From Streptomyces sp. NA04227 (GTDB lineage Bacteria > Actinomycetota > Actinomycetes > Streptomycetales > Streptomycetaceae): a stretch of 64,000 nt of DNA. Shown piece after piece: positions 17,149-26,478 of this stretch. The notes beneath the pieces are model-generated. The model saw only the letters and a list, made by a program, of their open reading frames with translations, was not told the DNA's origin and made no database searches. The translations under genes were made by a program, and so were the position numbers. The first letter of the stretch is position 1, and each line of letters opens with the position of its first letter. The DNA lies in assembly GCF_013364195.1 (NCBI RefSeq), contig NZ_CP054918.1, forward strand, positions 2,531,001 through 2,595,000, read 5' to 3'.

Positions 17149-18381
17149 TCACCGCCGGGCACTCCGCCGCCGCGCCTTGGCCACCCGTCCGTCCGGCCAG
17201 AGCCGTGGGCGGCGCTTCGCCGCCAGGTCCTCGACCCAGCCGGTCGCGAGCACGGTGAGCGCGAGCAGCGGCCACAGGAACACACACATCCACAGGGTGT
17301 ACGTGCTGTCCAGGAAGGCGGTGAAGCCGTCGGTGGCGAACGGCAGACCGTAGAGGCGGTCGATCAGCGGGACGGTGGCGAGGATCAGCAGGTTGTGCCA
17401 GAGGTAGATGGTCACCGCCCGGTTGTTGGCCAGCGTGACCAGGCGGTCCCAGCGGGCGAGGCGACCCGGCAGCCGATTCCACATCGGCGCGTACGTGAGG
17501 AGGATCACCACGAACCCGAAGGACCAGGCGGCCTGGGCGAGCGGGATGTCGTTCAGGTCCCAGCCGTCCGGGCCGCGATGACCGGAGGCCCACCACAGAG
17601 CCAGGCCCATGAGCAGCGAGGCCAGCGAGACCGCGAGATACGGCGGCATCCGGCGCAGCGGCCCGCTGCGGTGGCCCATGCCGAGCACCCAGCAGCCGCC
17701 GTACACCGCGAAGTCGGTGACGGCGTTGCCGGTCTCGCCGGGGATCTCCACCAGCGAGGTGCCGACCACGGCGGTCAGTGCGAGGGGCGCGAGCAGGGTC
17801 GGCCACGGGAAGCGGCGCAGACACCACAGCAGCAGCGGGGAGGCGAGGAGGAACCACAGATAGGCCCGCAGGTACCACAGCGGCCCGGCCGCCTGTTCGG
17901 CCCAGGTGGCCTCCAACAGGCCGCCGTCACCGCCCAGTTCGAGGGGGTACGGGGGCGCGCCGAACGGCAGTAGGTACCAGCCGAGGCGCAGCCGGTCCCA
18001 GAGGGTCGCACTCCCCCCTTCGGGCGCCGTGTTCCAGCCCGCCGCAAACAGCAGGGCGAGCATCAGGGCGCCGAAGGCCCACAGCGGCGGCAGCAGCCGG
18101 CGCAGCCGGGCACGGATCACACCCGCCGCCGGGCGCCGCTCCAGGGAGCGCGCCATCAGCGAACCCGCCAGCGCGAACATGACCCCCATCGACGGGAAGA
18201 GCAGCGACAGCCAGCCCCAGCCGAGCAGGTGGTAGAAGGTCACCCTGAGCAGCGCGAGGAAGCGCAGCAGGTCGAAGTAGCGGTCGCGGGCGGGCGGGGC
18301 GGCCACGGGCGCCGGACTCGCTTCGCCGACCTCTCCGGTAACCGTCTCGGGCACGGCCGCCCGCTGGATCTGGCTGCTCAT
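17149..18381 (-). CDS. Membrane acyltransferase (acyltransferase 3 family) of the mat operon
   Basis: A 410-residue polytopic protein with about 10 spans. The N-terminus RDRYFDLLRFLALLRVTFYHLLGWGWLSLLFPSMGVMFALAGSLMA matches the acyltransferase-3 family (OatA, NodX, IcaC), including the R-x10-H active-site region (here H near residue 51). These enzymes O-acetylate or O-succinylate glycans, or aid export. It overlaps matB by 4 nt (ATGA), so it is translationally coupled to glycan synthesis. I infer it decorates or helps export the MatAB polymer, as IcaC does in the staphylococcal ica operon. Substrate and acyl donor are unknown. Confidence 0.82.
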   Translation of the reverse strand: MSSQIQRAAVPETVTGEVGEASPAPVAAPPARDRYFDLLRFLALLRVTFYHLLGWGWLSLLFPSMGVMFALAGSLMARSLERRPAAGVIRARLRRLLPPLWAFGALMLALLFAAGWNTAPEGGSATLWDRLRLGWYLLPFGAPPYPLELGGDGGLLEATWAEQAAGPLWYLRAYLWFLLASPLLLWCLRRFPWPTLLAPLALTAVVGTSLVEIPGETGNAVTDFAVYGGCWVLGMGHRSGPLRRMPPYLAVSLASLLMGLALWWASGHRGPDGWDLNDIPLAQAAWSFGFVVILLTYAPMWNRLPGRLARWDRLVTLANNRAVTIYLWHNLLILATVPLIDRLYGLPFATDGFTAFLDSTYTLWMCVFLWPLLALTVLATGWVEDLAAKRRPRLWPDGRVAKARRRSARR

Positions 18382-20573
18382 CCGACCGGATTCCGTTCTC
18401 TCGGAGCCCTGGCCCCCGGGCCCGACCCGGCCACCACCCGGCTCCCGCCCGGCGCCGCCGCGACCGCCCCCGTACGGCGCAGCTTCTGCCAGCGCAGCCG
18501 CCCACCGGTGAGTGCCGTTATCCACGACTGGAGGAGGACGACGTACATCAGCTGCCGGTACAGGAGTTGCTGCAACGGCAGCGAGAGAAGCGGAGTCATA
18601 CGTTCCTTGTCGAGCCGGAACGCGTAGGCGGCGCAAAGGAGTTGGACCCCGAGCACACCGAGCCAGGCGGCCACGGTCTTGCCGGTCGGGCCGAAGACGA
18701 GACCGTAGAGCAGGAAGACGTCGATGAGCGGGGCGAGCAGCGGGGCGAGCACCATGAACAGCGAGACCAGCGGGAGCCCGACGCGGCCGAACCGGCCCGA
18801 GGGCCCGCGCTCGATCAGCGCGCGCCGGTGCTTCCAGATCGCCTGCATCGTCCCGTACGACCAGCGGTAGCGCTGCGACCAGAGCTGCTGCACGGTCTCC
18901 GGGGCCTCGGTCCAGGCGCGGGCGTTCTCCGCGTAGACCACGCGCCAGCCGTCGCGGTGCAGCGCCATGGTGATGTCGGTGTCCTCGGCGAGGGTGTCGT
19001 CACTCATGCCGCCGACGCGCTGCAACGCACTGCGGCGGAAGGCACCGACGGCGCCGGGGATGGTCGGCATACAGCGCAGGACGTCGTACATCCGGCGGTC
19101 GAGGTTGAAGCCCATCACGTACTCGATGTGCTGCCAGGCCCCGATGAGCGAGTCCTTGTTGCCGACCTTGGCGTTGCCCGCGACGGCGCCCACCCGCGGA
19201 TCGGCGAAGGGCTGCACCAGCTCGCGCACCGTGGACGGTTCGAAGACGGTGTCGCCGTCCATCATCACGACCAGGTCGTAACGGGCGTTGGCCAGGCCCC
19301 TGTTGAGCGCCGCGGGCTTGCCGCCGTTGTGCTGGCGCACCACCCTGACGCCCGGCAGTCCCAGGTCCTCGACGATCCGCGCGGTGCCGTCGCTCGACCC
19401 GTCGTCGACCACCACCACCTCGATCGGATGGTCGCTCGCGGTCAGTGAACGGACCGTGTTCTCAATGCACTTGGCCTCGTTGTACGCGGGCACGAGCACC
19501 GAGACCGGCTCGGTGACCGGCGGCCCCCAGGCGAAGTCCCTGCGCCGCACCCGGCGGGCGTGCAGCCCGGAGAACAGCAGCATCAGCACGAACCGGCCGA
19601 TCACCAGGACGCCGACGGCGGCGAGCGCCACCACCAGGGCGCCGGTGAGCGTGTCCGCGGCGGTGACCGCCCAGATCCAGGCCTTGCCCTTCCACAGGCC
19701 GAGCCCGGTGACCGGGGTGTGCGCGCTCGGTGCGCCCAGGGCGCCGGTCAGGTTGTCGAAGCGGTAGCCGCGGGCCTGCATCGTCGGCAGAAAGCGGTCG
19801 AGCGCGGCGACGGTCTGCGAGCGGTCGCCGCCGGAGTCGTGCATCAGGACGAGGGCGCCCTTGCCGTCCTCGGGCGTGGAGCGCCGCACGATCTCGGCGA
19901 CACCCGGCCGCCGCCAGTCCTCGCTGTCGGTGTCGTTGACGACGGTGAGGTAGCCGCGGCCGCCGATGTAGCGGGTGACCGGCCAGGTCCGGTTGTCCAT
20001 GGCGTCCGCGAACGAGGAGTACGGCGGCCGGAACAGCGAGGTCCGCACCCCCGCGGCCCCGGAGAGCGCCAACTGCCCCTGGGACAGCTCCCAGTCGATG
20101 CGCTGGTGGGACTGGTAGGAGAGATCGGGGTGGTTGAAGGTGTGCAGGCCGACCTCGTGGCCCTCGTCCACCATCCGCTTCACCAGCTCGGGATGGCGCG
20201 AGGTCATGGTGCCGGTGACGAAGAAGACGGCGTGCGCCCGGTGCTTCTTCAGCACGTCGAGCACCTTCGGCGTCCACTGTGGGTCCGGCCCGTCGTCGAA
20301 GGTGAGCACGAGCTTCCCGTCCGGCACCCGCAGGCTGCTCTCGCGCCCGTCGCGGGTGTCGATGACCGGCCCGCCGTCCAGGATCTTCTGCGGTACGCGG
20401 TCGGTGGGCGCCGGTGGCCGCACCCGGTGGTCGGCGAGGACCTCGCTGTGCACATAGCCGCGCAGCATCAGCATCGCGACGAGCGCGACCAGCAGGGACA
20501 GCGGCAGCAGATAGCGCAGCGGAAGCCCACGCCGGGGGGCAGGCGCCCCGGCGCGGGAGGTACGCGTCTTCAT
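18378..20573 (-). CDS. matB: MatB-like bifunctional polysaccharide deacetylase / family 2 glycosyltransferase
   Basis: 731 residues. A signal-anchor (19-38) is followed by an extracytoplasmic NodB deacetylase domain (about 85-285): TFDDGPD at 91-97, HTFNH at 144-148, RPPY at 182-185, MHDSGG at 244-249. A span near 305-335 leads to a cytoplasmic GT2 domain (about 355-580): VPAYNE, VVVDDGSSDGT, DGD at 438-440, EDTD at 530-533 and the processive QRYRW at 567-571. C-terminal spans (about 600-690) form the channel region. This is PgaC and PgaB-like activity in one chain: polymerising and partly de-N-acetylating poly-beta-1,6-GlcNAc. MatB in S. coelicolor/lividans makes the glycan that aggregates mycelium (literature from memory). 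ATGA overlaps occur at both ends. Confidence 0.9.
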   Translation of the reverse strand: MKTRTSRAGAPAPRRGLPLRYLLPLSLLVALVAMLMLRGYVHSEVLADHRVRPPAPTDRVPQKILDGGPVIDTRDGRESSLRVPDGKLVLTFDDGPDPQWTPKVLDVLKKHRAHAVFFVTGTMTSRHPELVKRMVDEGHEVGLHTFNHPDLSYQSHQRIDWELSQGQLALSGAAGVRTSLFRPPYSSFADAMDNRTWPVTRYIGGRGYLTVVNDTDSEDWRRPGVAEIVRRSTPEDGKGALVLMHDSGGDRSQTVAALDRFLPTMQARGYRFDNLTGALGAPSAHTPVTGLGLWKGKAWIWAVTAADTLTGALVVALAAVGVLVIGRFVLMLLFSGLHARRVRRRDFAWGPPVTEPVSVLVPAYNEAKCIENTVRSLTASDHPIEVVVVDDGSSDGTARIVEDLGLPGVRVVRQHNGGKPAALNRGLANARYDLVVMMDGDTVFEPSTVRELVQPFADPRVGAVAGNAKVGNKDSLIGAWQHIEYVMGFNLDRRMYDVLRCMPTIPGAVGAFRRSALQRVGGMSDDTLAEDTDITMALHRDGWRVVYAENARAWTEAPETVQQLWSQRYRWSYGTMQAIWKHRRALIERGPSGRFGRVGLPLVSLFMVLAPLLAPLIDVFLLYGLVFGPTGKTVAAWLGVLGVQLLCAAYAFRLDKERMTPLLSLPLQQLLYRQLMYVVLLQSWITALTGGRLRWQKLRRTGAVAAAPGGSRVVAGSGPGARAPRERNPVG

Positions 20574-21286
20574 CGCCCGGGGCTCTCCGATACGGGCAGG
20601 GGCGCGCTGCCGCCGGAGGCGGGCGAGGGCGCCGGGGCCGGAGTGGTGGCCGCGCCGGTCGGGGACGGCCCTGGCGCGCTGGGCTGCACCGGGCCCTCCG
20701 GCTCCGGATCGGGGGTAGTACTGGGTCGTGCGGAGGGGGACGCACCGGGACCCGCACCGTCCGCGCTCGCACCGGCCGAGGGCCGGGCCGTCCCCAGCTC
20801 GTCGGCCTCGTCCCCGGGCCCCTGCTCCGGGGCCTGCGAGGACGCATCCCCGGAGGGACTGCCCGATTCCGCGGGACCGGGCTCCTCACCCTGTGCCGCC
20901 GGCGCTCCGGCGGTCGGCGAGGCACCGGTGACCGGTTCGACCGGCAACTGCGAGGTCTCGACCCGCGCGGGCGGCGCACCGCCCTCGCCGTGCCCCTCGA
21001 CCGGCAGCCAGGGCGCCCCGGCGTTCCCGGACAACAGGGTCACGGCTATGACGGCCGCGTATCCGGCGCAGGCCAGTCCGACGAGCACGCCCAGGGTGCG
21101 GTACGTACGACCACGCCGCCCGCTCTCGTCGACGAACACCGGAGTGTCCGCCCCCGGCAACTCCTCACGATCGAGCAACTCCGCCAACCGGCGCCCCGCG
21201 CCGTCGAGTTGGACGGTGACCTCATTGGGATCATGAGTGTGCCCGGGTTGGGCGTCTTCACGCCAGAAATCCATGTGTACGCACAT
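20570..21286 (-). CDS. matA: MatA-like membrane accessory protein with Pro/Ser/Ala/Gly-rich tail
   Basis: About 238 residues (234 if the ATG at 21274 is used; ribosome binding cues do not decide). The N-terminal cytoplasmic part contains FWREDAQPGHTHDPNEVTVQLDGAGRRLAELL. One membrane span (about 80-100, TLGVLVGLACAGYAAVIAVTLL) precedes a 130-residue low-complexity extracytoplasmic tail rich in Pro, Ala, Ser, Gly and Glu. It is first in the three-gene operon and overlaps matB in an ATGA. By position it corresponds to MatA, required with MatB for the aggregation glycan; no enzymatic domain is visible. It may organise the synthase at the membrane (inference). Confidence 0.75.
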   Translation of the reverse strand: MCVHMDFWREDAQPGHTHDPNEVTVQLDGAGRRLAELLDREELPGADTPVFVDESGRRGRTYRTLGVLVGLACAGYAAVIAVTLLSGNAGAPWLPVEGHGEGGAPPARVETSQLPVEPVTGASPTAGAPAAQGEEPGPAESGSPSGDASSQAPEQGPGDEADELGTARPSAGASADGAGPGASPSARPSTTPDPEPEGPVQPSAPGPSPTGAATTPAPAPSPASGGSAPLPVSESPGR

Positions 21287-21775
21287 CCCCCCACGGGACA
21301 AAAAGCAGCACACATGCGGACGAAGCCGGGCCTTCACTCACGCAGCGGGCCCCCACCCACTCCGCGCGCCCCCCACCGCAACCGCACGTCAATCGGTCCC
21401 GAATGTAGCGCACACGACGCCGCCACGCCTTTCACGGAACCAACACCACCCCAAGCCCCTGACCCGCGGCCGGATTTCACCCCCGCCAACCCATACCGTC
21501 CCAAGAGCTCCAAATCACTTCATACGCCCGCACCAAAGGCTCACCCTGCGAGACCCCCCGGTCGAAACCCAGCAACAAACAACAAAGCCGCGCCCACCCG
21601 GACGCGACCCACCCCCAACGACGACCGATTTCCGTCCCCGCCCAATCCCCCCGCCAGACTCCAACGACCACCCGCGCAGAGGCCGGTGCCCGCCACACGA
21701 CTTCAACGGCCACTCATCCAACCGAAGGGGGGTGTGGGTGGCGAAACCCCCACAACAGCGAGGCGAAGCCTCGCA
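21287..21775. other. Intergenic region upstream of matA
   Basis: About 490 bp between the mat operon start and the ssrA terminator. It contains the mat promoter region and long C/A-rich stretches. I see no gene with family-like features on either strand. Confidence 0.5.
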
Positions 21776-21830
21776 AAAACGACGAGGACGACCCGGCCCG
21801 CGCTTTCCGCGGGCACAGATCGTCCTCGTC
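21776..21830 (-). terminator. Rho-independent terminator of ssrA
   Basis: GACGAGGACGA (21781-21791) pairs with TCGTCCTCGTC (21820-21830), with an inner GC helix. On the minus strand it is followed by GTTTTTGCG. It begins five bases after the mature tmRNA 3' end. Confidence 0.85.
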
Positions 21831-21834
21831 CGAG

Positions 21835-22201
21835 TGGAGATGGCGGGAATCGAACCCGCGTCCAACGGTGCGGAACCAGGGCTTCTCCGAGCGCAGTTCG
21901 CTGTGATTTTCTCAGCCCCGGAGATCACGCGAACAAGTCTCCGACGGGCTCAGTCACTGTTTGATTTCCCTCTCGACCCCGTGACCGGGCCTAGAGGTTT
22001 AGTTCCCTAGCTGATGCCAGGATCCGGGTCGGGAACACCCCCGGGCTGACACTTCGCAAGTCGCTACTTAGGCAGCGAGGGCGAAGGAATCGCGCTTGGT
22101 ATTGGCGATTATTGGTTTCGGCCTGTGGTTTACGAGATCATGGCCGCTTCCTCGGCTCGCTTCCCCTGCTTCGACAGCCGCTGTCGAAACCGATCATCCC
22201 C
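21835..22201 (-). ncRNA. ssrA: tmRNA (transfer-messenger RNA)
   Basis: A 367-nt tmRNA that frees stalled ribosomes and tags their products. On the minus strand the 5' end GGGGATGATCGGTTTCGACAG pairs with the 3' end CATCTCC plus discriminator A to form the alanine-type acceptor stem. GGTTCGATTCC is the T-arm. CCA is not encoded (CTC follows). The messenger part encodes the tag at 22106-22068, followed by pseudoknot-forming GC segments. The gene for its partner SmpB lies just upstream on the same strand. The terminator follows at 21776-21830. Confidence 0.95.
22068..22106 (-). other. tmRNA tag reading frame
   Basis: GCC AAT ACC AAG CGC GAT TCC ... GCT GCC TAA encodes ANTKRDSFALAA and a stop. 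It ends in the ALAA degron recognised by ClpXP-type proteases. The tag is 12 residues, shorter than the ANTKRDSSQQAFALAA that I recall for S. coelicolor. Confidence 0.85.
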
Positions 22202-22338
22202 ATGTTGAGTTGAAAATCTCCGCCCCTTCATCGAGGGGCCACCCCTGTGTCAGCGGGCAGAGCCATCGTACGTGAACAACGGCGACAGGGGCCACTGTAT
22301 TCCTGCGGGCCGCCCGCGCACCCGGCTCCCGGCGCGCC

Positions 22339-22818
22339 TCAGGCCTGCTGCTTGCGCCGTACCGCCGAGATCGCGCGCTCCGTCTCACGGCGGTCCTGCT
22401 TCTCGCGCAGGGTCTGCCGCTTGTCGTACTCCTTCTTGCCCCTGGCCAGCGCGATCTCGACCTTGGCCCGGCCGTCCTTGAAGTAGAGCGCCAGCGGCAC
22501 GATGGTGTGCCCGGTCTCCTGCACCTTCGAGGCCAGCTTGTCGATCTCCGCGCGGTGCAGCAGCAGCTTGCGCTTGCGGCGGGCGCTGTGGTTCGTCCAG
22601 GTGCCCTGGCTGTACTCGGGGACGTGGACGTTGTGCAGCCAGGCCTCGTTCCCGTCGAGCTGGACGAAGCCGTCCACGAGGGAGGCTCTGCCCTGGCGCA
22701 GCGACTTCACCTCGGTGCCGGTGAGGACGAGACCGGCCTCGTAGGTGTCGATGATGTGGTAGTCGTGCCGCGCCTTCTTGTGCTGCGCGATCAGCTTGCG
22801 CCCTTTTTCCTTGGTCAT
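22339..22818 (-). CDS. smpB: SsrA-binding protein SmpB
   Basis: A 159-residue partner of tmRNA, needed to deliver alanyl-tmRNA to stalled ribosomes. The family pattern is complete: [58 protein letters not shown], and the basic C-terminal tail [23 protein letters not shown] that mimics mRNA in the A site. The ATG at 22818 begins [12 protein letters not shown]; no strong Shine-Dalgarno is visible (TGGACGCACT), and the start lies 18 nt past the ctpA stop, which suggests reinitiation from ctpA. ssrA lies 137 bp downstream, a natural protein-RNA partnership. Confidence 0.96.
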   Translation of the reverse strand: MTKEKGRKLIAQHKKARHDYHIIDTYEAGLVLTGTEVKSLRQGRASLVDGFVQLDGNEAWLHNVHVPEYSQGTWTNHSARRKRKLLLHRAEIDKLASKVQETGHTIVPLALYFKDGRAKVEIALARGKKEYDKRQTLREKQDRRETERAISAVRRKQQA

Positions 22819-22836
22819 AGTGCGTCCATTTTCGCA

Positions 22837-24012
22837 CTAGGAGGGGTCGCCGAGGCCACTCAATACTGTCTCGGCCCGCTTCTCGGCACCTTCGGCCACC
22901 TCAAGGTCGGGTGTGATGCCGCGGTTGTCGACACTGTGACCCGAGGGTGTGCGGTAGTGGCCGACGGTCAGCTCGGCGACGGAGCCGTCCGGCAGTCGGC
23001 TCGGCATCTGTACCGAGCCCTTGCCGAAGGTCTTGGTGCCGACCACCACGGCCCGGCCGCGGTCCTGGAGCGCGCCGGTGAGCAGTTCGGCGGCGCTCAT
23101 GGTGCCGCCGTCGACCAGTGCGACCACCGGCCGGCCGGTGTCCCCGCCCGGCTCGGCGTGCAGGGCCCGCTGCTCGCCCTTGATGTCGTACGTGGCGACC
23201 AGACCGCCGTCGAGGAAGGCGGAGGCGGCCCGGGTGGCCTCGGCGACCAGGCCGCCGGAGTTGCCGCGCAGGTCGAGCAGGACCCCGGCGCCCGCGGGTG
23301 CCTCGCGCACCGCCTCTCGCACCTTCTCGCCCGAGCCCTTGGTGAAGGAGCCGACCTTGATCCGTACGTCGCCGTCCGTGCCGACCGGTTCGACGGTGAC
23401 CGGGCTGGTGCGGAGCACGGCCCGCCGCAGGGTCTCCTGCCAGGCGTGGCCTTCGCGCTGCATGCCGAGGGCGACGGTGCTGCCGGGCCGGGCCTCGCCC
23501 GCTGCGCCGCGCAGCAGCGCGACCACCTCGGTGACGGGCAGGTCGTCGACCTTGCGGCCGTCCACGCTGCGCAGCCGGTCGCCGGTCCTTATCCCGGCAC
23601 GCTCGGCGGGGCTGTCCTCGTGCACCCGGGAGACCTCGATGCCGCCGTCCACCGCGCGCCGGGCCCACAGGCCGACACCGGTGTACTCGCCGTCGAGCGC
23701 CTTGGCGAACTCCTCGTACTCCTCGGGGGAGTAGACGGCGCTCCAGCGGTCGCCGCTGCGGCTGACCTCCTGCCGGGCCGCCTGTGCGGGCGACTTGCCG
23801 TCGGCCAGTGCCTTCGCGGCGGCCTCGTTCACGTCCTCGTCGTGCGCCGCCGGTGAGGTACCCACCGGTGTCGCCGTGCTCTGACCCGACTGCTGGTCAC
23901 CACCGAAGGCGCCGCCCGCGGCACCCGCCGCGAGGACACCCGCGAAGACCAGAGTCAGAGCGGCTCCGCGGCCGAAGCGGCGGAGCTCGAAGCTGGTATC
24001 CGGACCCGACAT
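22837..24012 (-). CDS. ctpA: S41-family carboxyl-terminal processing peptidase with PDZ domain
   Basis: A 391-residue membrane-anchored serine protease. It has an N-terminal span (about 13-36), a Glu/Ala helical region, a PDZ domain (about 110-200, VGLWARRAVDGGIEVSRVHEDSPAERAGIRTGDRL), then the S41 catalytic domain. That domain shows LLDLRGNSGGL, the nucleophile in GGTMSAAEL (Ser near 314) and the general base in GTKTFGKGSVQ (Lys). It faces outside the membrane and trims or degrades proteins from the C-terminus. It sits between ftsX and smpB on one strand with 67-bp and 18-bp gaps, so it is probably cotranscribed; a link to FtsEX-controlled wall processing is inference. Confidence 0.92.
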   Translation of the reverse strand: MSGPDTSFELRRFGRGAALTLVFAGVLAAGAAGGAFGGDQQSGQSTATPVGTSPAAHDEDVNEAAAKALADGKSPAQAARQEVSRSGDRWSAVYSPEEYEEFAKALDGEYTGVGLWARRAVDGGIEVSRVHEDSPAERAGIRTGDRLRSVDGRKVDDLPVTEVVALLRGAAGEARPGSTVALGMQREGHAWQETLRRAVLRTSPVTVEPVGTDGDVRIKVGSFTKGSGEKVREAVREAPAGAGVLLDLRGNSGGLVAEATRAASAFLDGGLVATYDIKGEQRALHAEPGGDTGRPVVALVDGGTMSAAELLTGALQDRGRAVVVGTKTFGKGSVQMPSRLPDGSVAELTVGHYRTPSGHSVDNRGITPDLEVAEGAEKRAETVLSGLGDPS

Positions 24013-24079
24013 GGCGGTGAGTCTAGGACAACCCGGTCCGCCACAGGGGGCGTTGTGGACGGTGACGGCCGGGGATGTC

Positions 24080-24997
24080 TCACACCTTGAGGTACTTGCG
24101 CAACGCGAAGAACGCGGCCAACGCGGGCATCAGCAGGCCGATCGCGAGGACGAGCGGCAGCTTGGCCAGCACCGCGTCCCAGCCGATGAAGTTGATGATG
24201 TTCAGCTTCTCGGACAGGGCAAGGCCGTTGTCGATGATGAAGTAGCGGCCGAGGACGAGCATGACGCACGCCACACCCGCACCGAAGAGACCGGCGACCG
24301 CCGCCTCGGCGATGAACGGCGCCTGGATGTAGAAGCTGGACGCGCCGACGAGCCGCATGATCCCGGTCTCGCGGCGCCTGCTGAACGCGGACACCCGCAC
24401 CGTGTTCACGATCAGCATCAGCGCCACCACAAGCATCAGCAGCATCACCACGATCGCCGCCCAGTTCATGCCGTTCAGGAGATCGAAGAGGTTGTCGAGC
24501 GTCTCCTTCTGGTCCTGCACCGACTGCACGCCGTCCCGGCCGTCGAAGGCGGTGGCGATGACCGCGAACTTCTCCGGGTTCTTGAGCTTGACGCGGAAGG
24601 ACTGCTGCAACTGGTCCGGGGTCAGGGAGCTGGCCAGCGGGGAGTCGCCGAACTGCTCCTTGTAGTGCTTGTAGGCCTCGTCGCTGGACTCGTAGTAGAC
24701 CTCGTCGACGACCGGCATCTTCTTCAGATCGGTCTCGATCTTCTTCTTCTGCTCGCTGGTGACCGCGCCCTTGGCGCAGTTGGCGTCCGACTCGGCATCT
24801 CCCTTGTTGCACAGGAAGATCGAGACGTTGACCTTGTCGTACCAGTAGCCCTTCATCGTGCTCACCTGGTCGCGCATCAGCAGCGAGCCGCCGAACAGGG
24901 CGAGCGAGAGGGCCACGGAGACGATGACCGCGAAGGTCATCGTCAGATTGCGGCGGAGACCGACGCCGATCTCCGACATCACGAACTGGAGGCGCAT
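24080..24997 (-). CDS. ftsX: Cell-division ABC transporter permease FtsX
   Basis: A 305-residue, four-span protein. The first span is at about 18-42 (NLTMTFAVIVSVALSLALFGGSLL). A large extracellular loop (about 43-175) contains the NVSIFLCNKGDAESDANCAKG and YYESSDEAYKHYKEQFG region that contacts wall hydrolases. Three C-terminal spans have the FtsX signature FSRRRETGIMRLVGASSFYIQAPFIAEA. With FtsE it transmits ATP hydrolysis to peptidoglycan hydrolases at division or tip growth. The extracellular loop carries two cysteines. It is 64 bp downstream of ftsE. Confidence 0.95.
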   Translation of the reverse strand: MRLQFVMSEIGVGLRRNLTMTFAVIVSVALSLALFGGSLLMRDQVSTMKGYWYDKVNVSIFLCNKGDAESDANCAKGAVTSEQKKKIETDLKKMPVVDEVYYESSDEAYKHYKEQFGDSPLASSLTPDQLQQSFRVKLKNPEKFAVIATAFDGRDGVQSVQDQKETLDNLFDLLNGMNWAAIVVMLLMLVVALMLIVNTVRVSAFSRRRETGIMRLVGASSFYIQAPFIAEAAVAGLFGAGVACVMLVLGRYFIIDNGLALSEKLNIINFIGWDAVLAKLPLVLAIGLLMPALAAFFALRKYLKV

Positions 24998-25061
24998 GGC
25001 GTGGATTCAGGCCTTTCCGTGGATCACGTACGCAGATGCTTGGCTGAGGGCGAAGGGGCGC

Positions 25062-25751
25062 TCAGTGCTGGTAGCCGTAGACGCCGCGCGCCTGGTCGCG
25101 GACGAGGCGGCCCTGCTCCAGCTCGATGACGCGCTTGCGCATCTGGTCCACGATGTTCTGGTCGTGCGTGGCCATGACCACGGTGGTGCCCGTGCGGTTG
25201 ATGCGGTCGAGCAGTTTCATGATGCCAACCGAGGTCTGCGGGTCGAGGTTGCCCGTCGGCTCGTCGGCGATCAGCAGTTTGGGCCGGTTGACGAAGGCGC
25301 GGGCGATGGCCACGCGCTGCTGTTCACCACCGGACAGCTCGCCCGGCATCCGGTCCTCCTTGCCGCCAAGACCCACCAGGTCGAGCACCTGCGGCACCGA
25401 CTTGCGGATCTCGCCGCGGGACTTGCCGATGACCTCCTGCGCGAAGGCCACGTTCTCGGCGACCGTCTTGTTCGGCAGCAGCCGGAAGTCCTGGAACACG
25501 GTGCCGAGCTGGCGGCGCATGTGCGGCACCTTCCAGTTCGACAGGCGGGCGAGGTCCTTGCCGAGGACGTGGACCTGGCCGTGACTGGTCCGCTCCTCAC
25601 GCAGGATGAGCCGCAGAAAGGTGGACTTTCCGGAGCCGGAGGACCCCACCAGGAACACGAACTCGCCACGCTCGACCTCAAGGGAGACTTCCCTGAGTGC
25701 GGGACGGTTCTGCTTGGGGTAGACCTTGGAGACGTTGTCGAATCGGATCAC
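25062..25751 (-). CDS. ftsE: Cell-division ATP-binding protein FtsE
   Basis: A 229-residue ABC ATPase: Walker [10 protein letters not shown] near 36-44, Q-loop, signature [14 protein letters not shown] (about 138-151), Walker [13 protein letters not shown] (about 158-169), H-loop MATHD (about 192-196). The N-terminus [34 protein letters not shown] and the length are typical of FtsE. The start is GTG at 25751. It forms the FtsEX complex with the next gene. Confidence 0.95.
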   Translation of the reverse strand: MIRFDNVSKVYPKQNRPALREVSLEVERGEFVFLVGSSGSGKSTFLRLILREERTSHGQVHVLGKDLARLSNWKVPHMRRQLGTVFQDFRLLPNKTVAENVAFAQEVIGKSRGEIRKSVPQVLDLVGLGGKEDRMPGELSGGEQQRVAIARAFVNRPKLLIADEPTGNLDPQTSVGIMKLLDRINRTGTTVVMATHDQNIVDQMRKRVIELEQGRLVRDQARGVYGYQH

Positions 25752-26111
25752 AGGTGCGCCTCGGAGCGTCTGGGGCGTCGGGGGTTGGTGAGCGCGACCA
25801 TACGCGACGCCGGTGTACGTGCGCAGTCCCCGGCCCGACTTGGGCGGAGCTTGCGCGTTTTGTCACCGCTGTGGGCGCCGGTCGGTCCGCCCGTGATCCG
25901 CCCGTGAACGTAATCCGGGAAGCGGATTTCGGACGGTGCGTTGCGAGTCGTGGCGGGGAAGGGCGGGGCGTGAGGCGGGCGCCCCCGCGGATCGCGCCGA
26001 ATTTGACCGGAGCTGGCACAGTGGTAGAGGGAACGGATGCGGTTTCCTGGGCGTTGTGCCCATGCAGAGCCGCAGCGGCTGATCCCGGGCCGCGCGGGAG
26101 GAGGAGTGCGC
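25752..26111. other. Divergent intergenic region, ftsE / zinc-ribbon peptide
   Basis: 360 bp holding promoters for the two divergent units. A purine-rich GGGAGGAGGAG lies before the 26112 ATG. Nothing else recognisable. Confidence 0.5.
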
Positions 26112-26306
26112 ATGACCTACGACAGACTGGTGTGCGCGAACTGTGCGGCACCCGTGAGCGAGGGCCGCTGCCCCGTGTGCCGGGCCAACCGGGAACGGAT
26201 GCAGCAGGAGGGCGAGGGTCCGTTCGGCGGGCTCAACCCGATGATGCTGATAGCCCTGCTGGCGATCCTGATCGCCACGCTGGCACTGGTCGCGCAGAAC
26301 GCGTGA
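26112..26306 (+). CDS. Small zinc-ribbon membrane protein, unknown function
   Basis: 64 residues. The N-terminus has two CxxC pairs (VCANCAAPVSEGRCPVCRANRE), which would bind one zinc. One membrane span is at the C-terminus (about 40-62, NPMMLIALLAILIATLALVAQ). GGGAGGAGGAG before the ATG at 26112 is a good ribosome binding site. The protein would sit in the cytoplasmic membrane with the zinc knuckle in the cytoplasm. It stands alone, divergent from ftsE. I recognise no named family beyond small actinobacterial hypotheticals. Confidence 0.75.
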   Translation: MTYDRLVCANCAAPVSEGRCPVCRANRERMQQEGEGPFGGLNPMMLIALLAILIATLALVAQNA

Positions 26307-26478
26307 GCATCGCCCGAAGGTGAACGCGGGGCACGGTAAGTGAGCGGCGGCGTACGGAATTCGCTACGTAAGTGGACGATTACCGTACGCGTTTGTGCGA
26401 CCGGGGCACGGAACGGGCCGTACCGGCACAGCATTTGAGAACGCCGAGCTTGAGAACGCGGAACCGAGAACGCAGACG

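Noticed and set aside
21835-21900. A tRNA gene suggested by the T-arm and acceptor sequence
   Set aside because: No anticodon arm follows; the sequence is the 3' tRNA-like end of tmRNA.
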